DNA of 43,023 nt. It comes from an uncultured Succinivibrio sp. (GTDB lineage: Bacteria; Pseudomonadota; Gammaproteobacteria; Enterobacterales; Succinivibrionaceae). Each line of letters opens with the position of its first letter. Positions within the stretch are counted from its first letter, which is position 1. Position numbers and translations under genes: made by a program. Location of the stretch: positions 1 through 43,023 of the forward strand of contig CAAECI010000081.1 of the NCBI GenBank assembly GCA_900754255.1, written 5' to 3'. The notes below the pieces were generated by a model. It searched no databases. It had not been told where the DNA came from and saw only the letters and a list, made by a program, of their open reading frames with translations. Shown here in pieces: positions 1 to 7,073 of the stretch.

Positions 1-1
1 G

Positions 2-118
2 GGGGCTGGTGTAAACAAGCCTTATGTTGAGCCTGCTTTAGCAGGTGACAATAAAGCTTTCGACTTTAATCGAGAGTTGTTTACCGTCTTGAATTCAATT
101 TATCAAGTCCCAGCGTGA
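2..118 (+). CDS. possible 3' end of a CDS cut by the window edge
   Basis: An open frame enters from the left edge and stops with TGA at 116-118, giving 38 residues that include PYVEPALAGDNKAFDF. The composition is protein-like, but 38 codons without a stop can occur by chance. It would overlap the 3' end of the convergent ROK gene by 38 bases, which counts somewhat against it. No family is recognised. Upstream sequence would decide whether this is a real gene tail. Confidence 0.3.
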   Translation, partial: GAGVNKPYVEPALAGDNKAFDFNRELFTVLNSIYQVPA

Positions 119-1097
119 GCATGCCCGATACTATATCCTCACGTATGGCATCACAGATCTCGATGCGCGGAAGCAAAGCCTCCTCAGCGGCTGTGGGGAG
201 TGATTTCTTTAACCTTTCCACCAGATTCGGCTTAAGGCTCTCCGTATATACGGCCACATATCCCGGGTTCATTACGCACATAACGGCCCTTAGGGTTCTT
301 ACCGCCAGATCGTCGGCCTGTATCTTTTCAAGCGGCAATACCCCCTGATCGTTATACATGGGGAAATAGCGTATCTCCCCTGCCATGCCGTCCTTGCCAC
401 GCAAAAGCTGACCTGAGTAGCAAAAGCCGCAGGCCGGAGCACGTCCCGGAACCAAAACCAGTCCTGCGACGCATTCCTGATCACTTAAGCGTTTGCTACA
501 GCCCAATGCAGCCGCATTAATATCGGTTTCAAAAAAAACCGGAGTTTGAAAACGCAATTCAAGATGATGGGCCAGACGCTTGGATTGAGGATCGTGACGT
601 ATGGCCGAGCCTACACGTCCGCCTACGCTGTCGGATGGCATGGACAAACCGATCATGGCAATACGCGGATAATTCTCAAGATAATGCTCAATACCAATTG
701 TAAATTCGTCGGTATGGATCACAGCAGTATCGGATAAAAGCTCCTCACGTCTTTCTATGCACTCCCCGAAGAGATCATGTACCGAATAGCCTACATATTC
801 ATTACCGCCGCGACGATAACAGGAAAGGATCAATATCAGCTCGAAATTTGCATTGAAGCAATAGGTGGTGGCCGGACGCCCACCTCCCTGAGTAGATGGC
901 TCTCCCTCATAAACCTCGCCCTTTCTTACAAGCTCCGACACCAATTTATTAATGGTAACCACCGACAATCCCGTTTTTTCCTTAAGCAAGGAAACCGTCG
1001 CAATCTGCTCCTTGTGGAGGATCTCTCGGACCTTTTGTAAATTGCGCTCGCGAATTTGATGACCCGCATATATATCAGATTGTGACGTCGTTAACAT
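81..1097 (-). CDS. ROK-family (NagC/Mlc-like) transcriptional regulator
   Basis: A 338-residue protein with an N-terminal winged helix-turn-helix (about residues 17-62, including TVSLLKEKTGLSVVTINKLV and the wing at GGGRPATTY) followed by a ROK sugar-kinase-like domain to the C terminus (GLSMPSD near 150, then ETDINAAALG, then GMAGEI). ROK regulators are cytoplasmic repressors or activators whose DNA binding responds to a sugar or sugar phosphate. The usual Cys/His zinc motif after GMAGEI is absent: the sequence goes directly to RYFPMYNDQG, so zinc-dependent folding seems to have been lost. The ATG start is followed upstream by a palindrome at 1109-1128 that could be its own operator. The gene is divergent from the oxidoreductase operon at 1540, making that operon a candidate target. 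The ligand is unknown. Confidence 0.85.
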   Translation of the reverse strand: MLTTSQSDIYAGHQIRERNLQKVREILHKEQIATVSLLKEKTGLSVVTINKLVSELVRKGEVYEGEPSTQGGGRPATTYCFNANFELILILSCYRRGGNEYVGYSVHDLFGECIERREELLSDTAVIHTDEFTIGIEHYLENYPRIAMIGLSMPSDSVGGRVGSAIRHDPQSKRLAHHLELRFQTPVFFETDINAAALGCSKRLSDQECVAGLVLVPGRAPACGFCYSGQLLRGKDGMAGEIRYFPMYNDQGVLPLEKIQADDLAVRTLRAVMCVMNPGYVAVYTESLKPNLVERLKKSLPTAAEEALLPRIEICDAIREDIVSGMLTLGLDKLNSRR

Positions 1098-1108
1098 AAA
1101 AGACCTAC

Positions 1109-1128
1109 TTATTAAAACACCTTAATAA
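1109..1128. promoter_or_regulatory. candidate operator: perfect 7-6-7 palindrome
   Basis: TTATTAA, six bases, then TTAATAA form a perfect inverted repeat beginning 12 bases upstream of the ROK regulator ATG. Known NagC and Mlc operators are AT-rich palindromes with TTATT/AATAA arms, so autoregulation is a natural reading. The local AT richness makes a chance palindrome possible. The rest of 1129-1539 is very AT-rich, carries an AAAATTTT direct repeat around 1291-1309, and must hold the divergent promoters. No confident -35/-10 pair was assigned there. Confidence 0.45.
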
Positions 1129-1539
1129 AGTTAGTTAAATAATATCAGAGAATTTTCATTTTTAATAAGATTTTCATTTTTTATGACATAAGTTAGCAAA
1201 CGATAACGCCTTAAAAACATGTGGTAGCAATGCTTTTATTTATTTTTATTAAAAATAGTATCTTTTTTATACTTATATGAAAAATAGACATAAAATTTTC
1301 TAAAATTTTACATATAAACTGTTTTTAAAATTTTTAATTATGATTTAAGATCATTGTATTAAGTATCGGTTAACAAGAGTTTTTTTCATGTTTTTCTATG
1401 AAATTCCACTACATTATCAAAATTAACAAAAATTTTGGTAAAAATTACTTTTTACTTAAAATCGACCCCGAAGCATGGATTGCATCAGGCAATTTCATGT
1501 TTTCTCAAATTAACACTTGCAAATGAAGAGGAGCTAACT

Positions 1540-2112
1540 TTGCTTCAAGTCAGATTACACGGCCGCGGAGGCCAGGGCGCTGTAACTACAGCTGAAATGC
1601 TGTCCTTAGCAGCCTTCCTGGAAGGCCACTTTGCACAGGCTTTCCCGAGTTTCGGTTCCGAGCGTACCGGCGCTCCGGTCGTCGCATACGCACGTATCGA
1701 TGAAAAAGAAGTTCGTACCCACGAGCCCATTTTGGAACCCGATGTTGTATTAGTACAGGATCGTACCCTTTTGAGCGTGGTCGACGTATTCTCCGGAATT
1801 TCTCCCAACGGATACGCCATCATCAATACTGAAGAGACTCCCGAGCAGGTTGCTCCCGAGCTCTGCAAGAAGCTGCCCAGGGGCCATGTCTTGACCTTCC
1901 CTGCTACCAAGTTCGCTATTCAGGCTATGAAGATGAACAAGCCGGGTGCCCCTATGCTGGCCTCCTTAGCTGCCGCCACCAAGGTGCTCAAGCTCGAGTC
2001 GGTGCAGAAGTCATTCCAGACCCGCTATCCGGGCAAGGTCGGCGACGCCAATGCCGAGGCTGCCGCACTTTCTTATAACTATCTGATTGAAAAAATGAAG
2101 GAAGCTGAATAA
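1540..2112 (+). CDS. 2-oxoacid:acceptor oxidoreductase gamma subunit (PorG-like)
   Basis: About 190 residues from a TTG at 1540, which has GAGGAG six bases upstream. The open frame extends to 1435, but family homology begins at QVRLHGRGGQGAVTTAEML, and the extra N-terminal residues are not family-like. The sequence GRGGQGAVTTAEMLS followed by FPSFGSERTGAPV is the classic gamma-domain signature of pyruvate and related 2-oxoacid:ferredoxin oxidoreductases, where this subunit contributes to CoA binding. Its stop overlaps the next ATG by one base (TAATG), so it is translationally coupled to the alpha subunit. Substrate cannot be fixed from sequence alone; pyruvate is the likeliest in this metabolic setting. 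Confidence 0.88.
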   Translation: MLQVRLHGRGGQGAVTTAEMLSLAAFLEGHFAQAFPSFGSERTGAPVVAYARIDEKEVRTHEPILEPDVVLVQDRTLLSVVDVFSGISPNGYAIINTEETPEQVAPELCKKLPRGHVLTFPATKFAIQAMKMNKPGAPMLASLAAATKVLKLESVQKSFQTRYPGKVGDANAEAAALSYNYLIEKMKEAE

Positions 2113-3353
2113 TGAGCGAGCAGATTGAAGGTTCCTTGGGCGTAGCCAAGGCAGTTGCCCTTTGTCGTCCCGGCGTTGTTTGCGCTTACCCTATCAGCCC
2201 GCAAACCCACATCGTCGAAAACTTAGGCAAAATGGTTAAATCCGGCAAATTGCAGGACTGCGATTATTTAAACGTAGAATCCGAATTTGCTGCCATTTCC
2301 GTATCATTAGGCTCCGAAGCTGGCGGCGCACGTACCTATACCGCCACCGCCTCTCAGGGCTTACTGTTCATGACTGAGGGCGTATATTCCGCCTCCGGTC
2401 TGGGCCTTCCCATCGTAATGACCGTGGCCTCTCGTGCCATCGGCGGCCCCATCAACATTTGGAACGACCACTCCGATTCACTCTCCCAGCGTGATTCCGG
2501 CTGGCTCCAGCTCTTCTGCGAGTCCAACCAGGATGCAGTCGACACCCACATCATGGCCTTCAAGATCGCCGAAAAGGTCGGTCTGCCCGTGATGGTATGT
2601 ATGGACGGCTTCGTTTTAACCCACGCCTTCGAGCGTATGGACCTGCCCACTCAGGAGCAGGTTGATGCCTTCCTGCCTGCCTATGAGCCGCGTGAATTCC
2701 TTACCCCCAAGGAGCCCATCTCCATGGGTGCCATGGTCGGTCCCGAGGCCTTCACCGAGGTTCGTTTCCTCCAGCAGCGTAAGATGGAAAAAGCCCTCAA
2801 GATCATCGAAGAGGTCTCCAAGGAATACCGTGAAATGACCGGTCGCAACACCGGCGGTCTACTTGACTGCTACAAGTGCGACGACGCCGATGTCAAGCTC
2901 GTGATCATGGGCTCCTCCGTCGGTACTGCCAAGGATGAGGTTGATCGTCTGAGAGAACAGGGGATCAAGGCCGGCATCATTTCCCTTAAGTCCTTCCGTC
3001 CTTTCCCGTACGAGGCAATGCGCGAGGCCATCGGCAATTGCAAGAAGGTTGTCTGCGTTGAAAGAGCCTTCTCCTTCGGTGCCCGCGGTATCGTTACCCC
3101 TGAGGTCAAGCGTGCCATGGAAGGTACCGACTGCGACGTCAAGTGCGCTGTTTGCGGCTTGGGCGGACGCGCCATTGTCGGTCCTACCATCGGCGGCATA
3201 ATCAAGACCGCTCTTGAAGGCAAATTCAAGGACGAAATGACCTGGTTCGATATCGACAGCGCCGTACTCAACAGCTACACCAGGGACGGAGAGGGTGTAA
3301 CCTTCCCCGAAGGTCCGCTTTCGGACTCCGATCTCAAGGCCTCTGTAAAGTAA
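2112..3353 (+). CDS. porA: 2-oxoacid:acceptor oxidoreductase alpha subunit (PorA-like)
   Basis: 413 residues. The N-terminal pyrimidine-binding TPP domain carries YPISPQTHIVE (near residue 26) and the conserved ESEFAAISVSLGSEAGGARTYTATASQGL stretch (given here as key region, residues about 56-85). A second domain follows around residues 255-360 (VIMGSSVGTAKDEVDRL through the FRPFPYEAM region). Together with the beta subunit it forms the active site that decarboxylates a 2-oxoacid and transfers the acyl group to CoA. It sits between the gamma and beta genes in one operon. The symbol assumes pyruvate as substrate; 2-oxoglutarate or branched-chain 2-oxoacids cannot be excluded by motif reading. 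Confidence 0.9.
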   Translation: MSEQIEGSLGVAKAVALCRPGVVCAYPISPQTHIVENLGKMVKSGKLQDCDYLNVESEFAAISVSLGSEAGGARTYTATASQGLLFMTEGVYSASGLGLPIVMTVASRAIGGPINIWNDHSDSLSQRDSGWLQLFCESNQDAVDTHIMAFKIAEKVGLPVMVCMDGFVLTHAFERMDLPTQEQVDAFLPAYEPREFLTPKEPISMGAMVGPEAFTEVRFLQQRKMEKALKIIEEVSKEYREMTGRNTGGLLDCYKCDDADVKLVIMGSSVGTAKDEVDRLREQGIKAGIISLKSFRPFPYEAMREAIGNCKKVVCVERAFSFGARGIVTPEVKRAMEGTDCDVKCAVCGLGGRAIVGPTIGGIIKTALEGKFKDEMTWFDIDSAVLNSYTRDGEGVTFPEGPLSDSDLKASVK

Positions 3354-3375
3354 GCGCAATCTCGGAGATATAGAA

Positions 3376-4440
3376 ATGTTAGAAAAAATTAAGTTTTATC
3401 AGACCGGTTCCAAGACTGTAGGTAACCGTCTGTTAAACCCTTCAATGCGCTCCAATCAGGCTTCCGTTGATCGTCCCAACTCCCTGATCTCAGGTCACCG
3501 TGCCTGCCAGGGCTGCGGTGAAGCTTTGGGCGCCCGTTATGCCATCGATGCCGCCATGCGCGCCACCGGCGGTCAGGTTATGATCTCCAACGCCACCGGC
3601 TGCTTGGAAGTTTTCTCCACCCCTTATCCTGAATCTGCCTGGCGTTTGCCTTGGATCCATACCCTCTTTGGTAACGCTGCTGCTGTCGGCTCAGGTTTGG
3701 CCGCTGCTGCTCAGGTTCGTGCCAAGAGAAACGGCGACAAGGTCGTTCCCCGCGTAATTGCTCAGGGCGGTGACGGCGGTACCACCGATATCGGTATGGG
3801 CTGCCTCTCCGGTATGTTCGATCGTAACGATGATGTTTTATACATCTGCTACGACAACGAAGCATATATGAACACCGGTGTTCAGCGTTCCTCCGCAACT
3901 CCTCCTTCCGCCCGTACCGCCACCACCATGCCGGTTGGCGAGAAGCCGGGTGCAGACTGGGGTCGCGGTAAAGACGTTCCTCTGATCGCCATGGCTCACG
4001 GTATTCCCTATGTAGCCACCGCCACCATCGCCGATCTGCGCGACTTGGAGGCTAAGGTTGCAAAGGCCATGACCTTCCACGGCGCACGCTACATCAACAT
4101 TCTCGTTCCCTGCCCTCTCGGCTGGGGTCTCAAGAGCTCCGCTCTGACCGTGACCGCCGCCCGTCTGGCCATGGAAACCGGTTTCTTCCCTGTGTTCGAG
4201 GCTGAATACGGTAAGATCACCTCCGTTCGCAAGATCCAGCAGAAGCAGCCCGTTGAGAACTATCTCAAGATCCAGAAGCGTTATGCTCACGTAGTCAAGA
4301 AGGGTGCTGATCCCAACACCTTGGCTCGTCTGCAGGCTCTTTGTGACACCAACATCAAGAACTTCGGTCTCTTAGGCGATGATGAGCCTCAGCTCAATCC
4401 GACCGCTGTTGTAGCCTACGAGCGCTCTGAGAGCATCTGA
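3376..4440 (+). CDS. porB: 2-oxoacid:acceptor oxidoreductase beta subunit (PorB-like)
   Basis: 354 residues, ATG preceded by GGAG. It holds the diphosphate-binding half of the thiamine diphosphate site: GGDGGTTDIG at 131-140 and NEAYMNTG at 161-168. Cysteines C44 and C47 (CQGCG), C76 (TGC) and C246 (CPLGW) match the four ligands of the proximal [4Fe-4S] cluster of the family. The CPxGW element is typical of pyruvate:ferredoxin oxidoreductases. The gene lies 22 bases after the alpha gene and 19 before the fused flavoprotein gene, so the four genes are one transcription unit. Expected oxygen sensitivity fits an anaerobe. Confidence 0.92.
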   Translation: MLEKIKFYQTGSKTVGNRLLNPSMRSNQASVDRPNSLISGHRACQGCGEALGARYAIDAAMRATGGQVMISNATGCLEVFSTPYPESAWRLPWIHTLFGNAAAVGSGLAAAAQVRAKRNGDKVVPRVIAQGGDGGTTDIGMGCLSGMFDRNDDVLYICYDNEAYMNTGVQRSSATPPSARTATTMPVGEKPGADWGRGKDVPLIAMAHGIPYVATATIADLRDLEAKVAKAMTFHGARYINILVPCPLGWGLKSSALTVTAARLAMETGFFPVFEAEYGKITSVRKIQQKQPVENYLKIQKRYAHVVKKGADPNTLARLQALCDTNIKNFGLLGDDEPQLNPTAVVAYERSESI

Positions 4441-4459
4441 GAGAAGGAGTTAAATTAAA

Positions 4460-6088
4460 ATGTTGAAAAAATCATTTGCAGTTACCCTTGATCCCGCATC
4501 ATCCCTCGAGAACCATACCGGTTCTTGGCGTACTTTGCGTCCGGTCAACGTATTCAAGCTCCCTCCCTGCAATAAGCAGTGCCCTGCCGGCGAAAACATC
4601 CAGCAGTGGCTGTACTATGCAGCCGAGGGTGACTATGAGCACGCATGGCGTGTTCTGACCGAGGAGAATCCCATGCCCGCATGCATGGGCCGTGTCTGCT
4701 ACCACACCTGCGAAGGCAAGTGCAACCGCGGCTTCCTCGATGAGTCAGTCGGCATCAACTCCGTCGAGCGTTTCTTAGGCGACTACGCTCTCGAGCACAA
4801 GCTGGCCTTTAAGAAACCTGCTCGTGAAACCGGTAAGAAGATCCTCGTGATCGGTGCCGGTCCTGCAGGCTTGTCCGCAGCCTATCACCTCCGTCGCTTC
4901 GGCCACACCGTTCACATCGTTGAGCAGGCCAAGGAAACCGGCGGTATGATGCGCTATGGTATTCCTACCTATCGTTTGCCCCGTAATATCCTTGATGCCG
5001 AAGTAAAGCGCATCACCGATATGGGTGTAACCATTGAGTTGGGCCGTAAGATCGAGGACATTGAGGCCGAGAAGAAGAACGGCGGCTATGATGCTGTTGT
5101 TTTAGGTCTTGGTGCTACCATTTCCTCCAACGTTGACATCCCTCAGGGTGACACCAACCACGTGTTGAACGCCTTGAAGGTTTTGGGTCAGATCGAAACC
5201 ACCGGTGACATTCAGGTTGCCAAGAAAGTTGCCGTTTACGGCGGCGGTAACACCGCAGTTGACGTTGCACGTTCACTGCGCCGCTTCGGTGCCGAGCCCA
5301 TCATCGTCTATCGCCGTGATCGTGCGAAGATGAGAGCCTCTGAGGAAGAAATGGATGCGGCTATTGCCGAGGGCGTACAGGTTAAGTGGTTGTCCACCAT
5401 TACCGGTGCCTCCAAGAATTCACTCAAGATTGAGAAGATGGCTCTCGACGAGAAGGGCTACCCTCAGCCTACCGGTGAATTCGAGGATCTGCCTGCCGAT
5501 GCCGTAGTCTTGGCCTTGGGTCAGAACGTTGACACCGTAGCCATTGATAAGCTCGAAGGCCTAAAGATGGAGAAGGATGCCTTGGTCGTTGATTCCGAGA
5601 CCTTGGAAACCTCCGTCAAGGGTATCTTCGCAGCCGGTGACTGCGCCACCAACGATCGTACCGTTACCCACGCCATCGGTATGGGTAAGCACGCAGCTCG
5701 CGCCGTAAACAGCTTCTTGAAGGGTGCCGTTTACAAGAAGGCAGAGAAGCACGAGGACGCTAAGTTCGAGGATATGCATCCTTGGTACTACTCCGAGGCT
5801 CCTAAGTCAGTGCGTCCTGAGCTCGAGGTTGCCCGTCGTACCAGCACCTTCGATGAGGTCCAGCACGGTCTCACCGAAGAGAACGCCATCTTCGAGGCAC
5901 GTCGTTGCTTATCCTGCGGTAACTGCATGGAGTGCGACAACTGCTACGGTGTCTGCCCCGACAGCGCTATCGTCAAACTCGGACCGGGTAAGGGCTATGA
6001 GTTCAATTACGACTACTGCAAGGGTTGCGGTGTCTGTGCTCAGGAGTGTCCTTGCGGTCACATCGCCATGGTTCCTGAAAAGATCTAA
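4460..6088 (+). CDS. GltD-like NAD(P)H:flavin oxidoreductase fused to a PorD-type 2[4Fe-4S] ferredoxin
   Basis: 542 residues, with ATG after GGAG. Domain order: an N-terminal Fe-S domain as in glutamate synthase small subunit (C37, C41, C75, C80, C84, C88); an FAD fold with GAGPAG at 132-137; an NAD(P) fold with GGGNTAVDVA at 261-270 followed by YRRDRAKM, the Arg-rich pattern used for the 2'-phosphate of NADPH in GltD relatives; a returning FAD segment (GIFAAGDC, 388-395); and a C-terminal double-cluster ferredoxin with C489, C492, C495, C499 and C520, C523, C526, C530. It closes the operon and is followed by a strong terminator. The inferred role is to carry electrons from the alpha/beta subunits to NAD(P)+ (or the reverse). 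Which pyridine nucleotide is used is not proven. Confidence 0.85.
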   Translation: MLKKSFAVTLDPASSLENHTGSWRTLRPVNVFKLPPCNKQCPAGENIQQWLYYAAEGDYEHAWRVLTEENPMPACMGRVCYHTCEGKCNRGFLDESVGINSVERFLGDYALEHKLAFKKPARETGKKILVIGAGPAGLSAAYHLRRFGHTVHIVEQAKETGGMMRYGIPTYRLPRNILDAEVKRITDMGVTIELGRKIEDIEAEKKNGGYDAVVLGLGATISSNVDIPQGDTNHVLNALKVLGQIETTGDIQVAKKVAVYGGGNTAVDVARSLRRFGAEPIIVYRRDRAKMRASEEEMDAAIAEGVQVKWLSTITGASKNSLKIEKMALDEKGYPQPTGEFEDLPADAVVLALGQNVDTVAIDKLEGLKMEKDALVVDSETLETSVKGIFAAGDCATNDRTVTHAIGMGKHAARAVNSFLKGAVYKKAEKHEDAKFEDMHPWYYSEAPKSVRPELEVARRTSTFDEVQHGLTEENAIFEARRCLSCGNCMECDNCYGVCPDSAIVKLGPGKGYEFNYDYCKGCGVCAQECPCGHIAMVPEKI

Positions 6089-6109
6089 TCTTTTAGCGGA
6101 ATTCTAATA

Positions 6110-6139
6110 GAACGGGGCTTAAGGCCCCGTTCTTTTTTT
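6110..6139 (+). terminator. intrinsic terminator of the oxidoreductase operon
   Basis: A perfect 9-bp stem (GAACGGGGC with GCCCCGTTC), five-base loop and seven T residues, 22 bases after the stop of the fused subunit gene. Confidence 0.93.
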
Positions 6140-6193
6140 GCCCCTAACTCGTCTATAATATTCAAGGCTCAAAACAAACATGGGAATTAAAGC

Positions 6194-6511
6194 GTGACTG
6201 ACGAAAATAAGAGCTTAAAAGCTGCCGCCATAAATTATGATGAGAAGAAAACTGCCCCTGTGATCGAGGCCTTGGGAGAGGCGGAAAGAGCCGAGGCCAT
6301 CATCGCCATGGCCAAGCATGAGGGCATATATATTCATAAGGACAAGCGCCTCATGGACGAGCTTTGCGCACTTAAAGAGGGTGATGCCGTCCCTAAGGAG
6401 CTTTTTGACATCATTGCCGCAATATTATCCTTCAGCTATCTGCTGCAGGGCAAAACTCCTGAACGTTATACCGATCCCGAGGGAAATGTCAGGATCAACA
6501 CCGAGATCTAA
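6194..6511 (+). CDS. orphan FlhB/YscU C-terminal-domain protein
   Basis: 105 residues from a GTG start. Nearly the whole chain matches the cytoplasmic C-terminal domain of the flagellar/type III export switch protein FlhB: NYDEKKTAPVIEAL, a helix, the segment IYIHKDKRLMDEL, and KEGDAVPKELFDIIAAILSF. The membrane domain and the self-cleaving NPTH loop of full FlhB are absent. Such stand-alone FlhB-like proteins are known near flagellar hook-length genes and can partly replace the FlhB C-terminal domain. Here there is no flagellar gene in view, so any export role is inference. The gene stands alone after the operon terminator. Confidence 0.8.
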   Translation: MTDENKSLKAAAINYDEKKTAPVIEALGEAERAEAIIAMAKHEGIYIHKDKRLMDELCALKEGDAVPKELFDIIAAILSFSYLLQGKTPERYTDPEGNVRINTEI

Positions 6512-6657
6512 ATTTTACACAAAGATCACAATTCTCAATTTTATTAAGTCGCAGATCTGGCTTTTTTAAGCCTTTTCAATGCGTTAATAGTTAAAATCCC
6601 ACAAATTCCTTATTGCAATCTCTTGACGCTTTTGCTATTTTATTAATGGGTAATGAA

Positions 6658-6858
6658 TTGCCCCGAAGTATCTCCTAGGGTGTGATCCGGCTGTTTTCAC
6701 CCTGAGCCGATAATACAGTAGACTTGGTGTCTTACGTTAACCAGTGTGCTTGATTCGCTTAGTCCGAATTACCTTAAGGTTTTCGCTGATGCCAAACTTG
6801 AACGCCTTGGTTCAAGGAGTCGTATACGGCAGATTCATCTGCGGAGTACTTTGTCAGT
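6658..6858 (+). ncRNA. ssrS: 6S RNA
   Basis: The segment contains the conserved 6S blocks in order: CCTGAGCCGATA at 6701-6712, then ACTTGAACGCCTTGGTTCAAG at about 6796-6816 (compare the E. coli hairpin around ACCUUGAACCAAGG), then a closing arm. The 5' arm GAAGTATCTCC (6665-6675) pairs with GGAGTACTT (6843-6851), leaving a long interrupted hairpin with a large central bubble, the open-promoter mimic that binds sigma70-RNA polymerase in stationary phase. A TTGACG at 6623-6628 upstream may be the -35. Exact ends are estimated from pairing, plus or minus about 10 bases. It lies between the FlhB-like gene and convergent fumarase; the usual neighbour fau (ygfA) is not here. Confidence 0.88.
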
Positions 6859-7000
6859 TCTAGCTTTCCCTTCTCTTTACTTCTGTAATAACTAAGAAAT
6901 ATATCACTGGTGTTCTCAGAACGGTAAAACTACATGAGAACACGAGAGCTTATGTGCCCAACAAAGATCTCAAAACGACTTCATGTAATTTTCTGACATA

Positions 7001-7036
7001 GAAAACGGCCCATACCTTAAATACGATATGAGCCGT
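7001..7036 (-). terminator. probable terminator of the fumarase gene
   Basis: Read on the minus strand: ACGGCTCATA and TATGGGCCGT form a 10-bp stem with one G-U pair, followed by TTTTC. It lies 37 bases after the fumarase stop. The T-run is short, so termination may be incomplete. Confidence 0.6.
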
Positions 7037-7073
7037 CTTGGATCTAAATAAAGATCAGGATCTTATCTAAGCA

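Noticed and set aside
34..47. Small hairpin CCTGC-TTTA-GCAGG near the left edge as a ROK gene terminator
   Set aside because: Only five base pairs and no T-run on the minus strand.
1435..1539. N-terminal extension of the gamma subunit
   Set aside because: The extra 35 residues are not family-like, have no start signal, and a TTG with GAGGAG stands exactly where homology begins.
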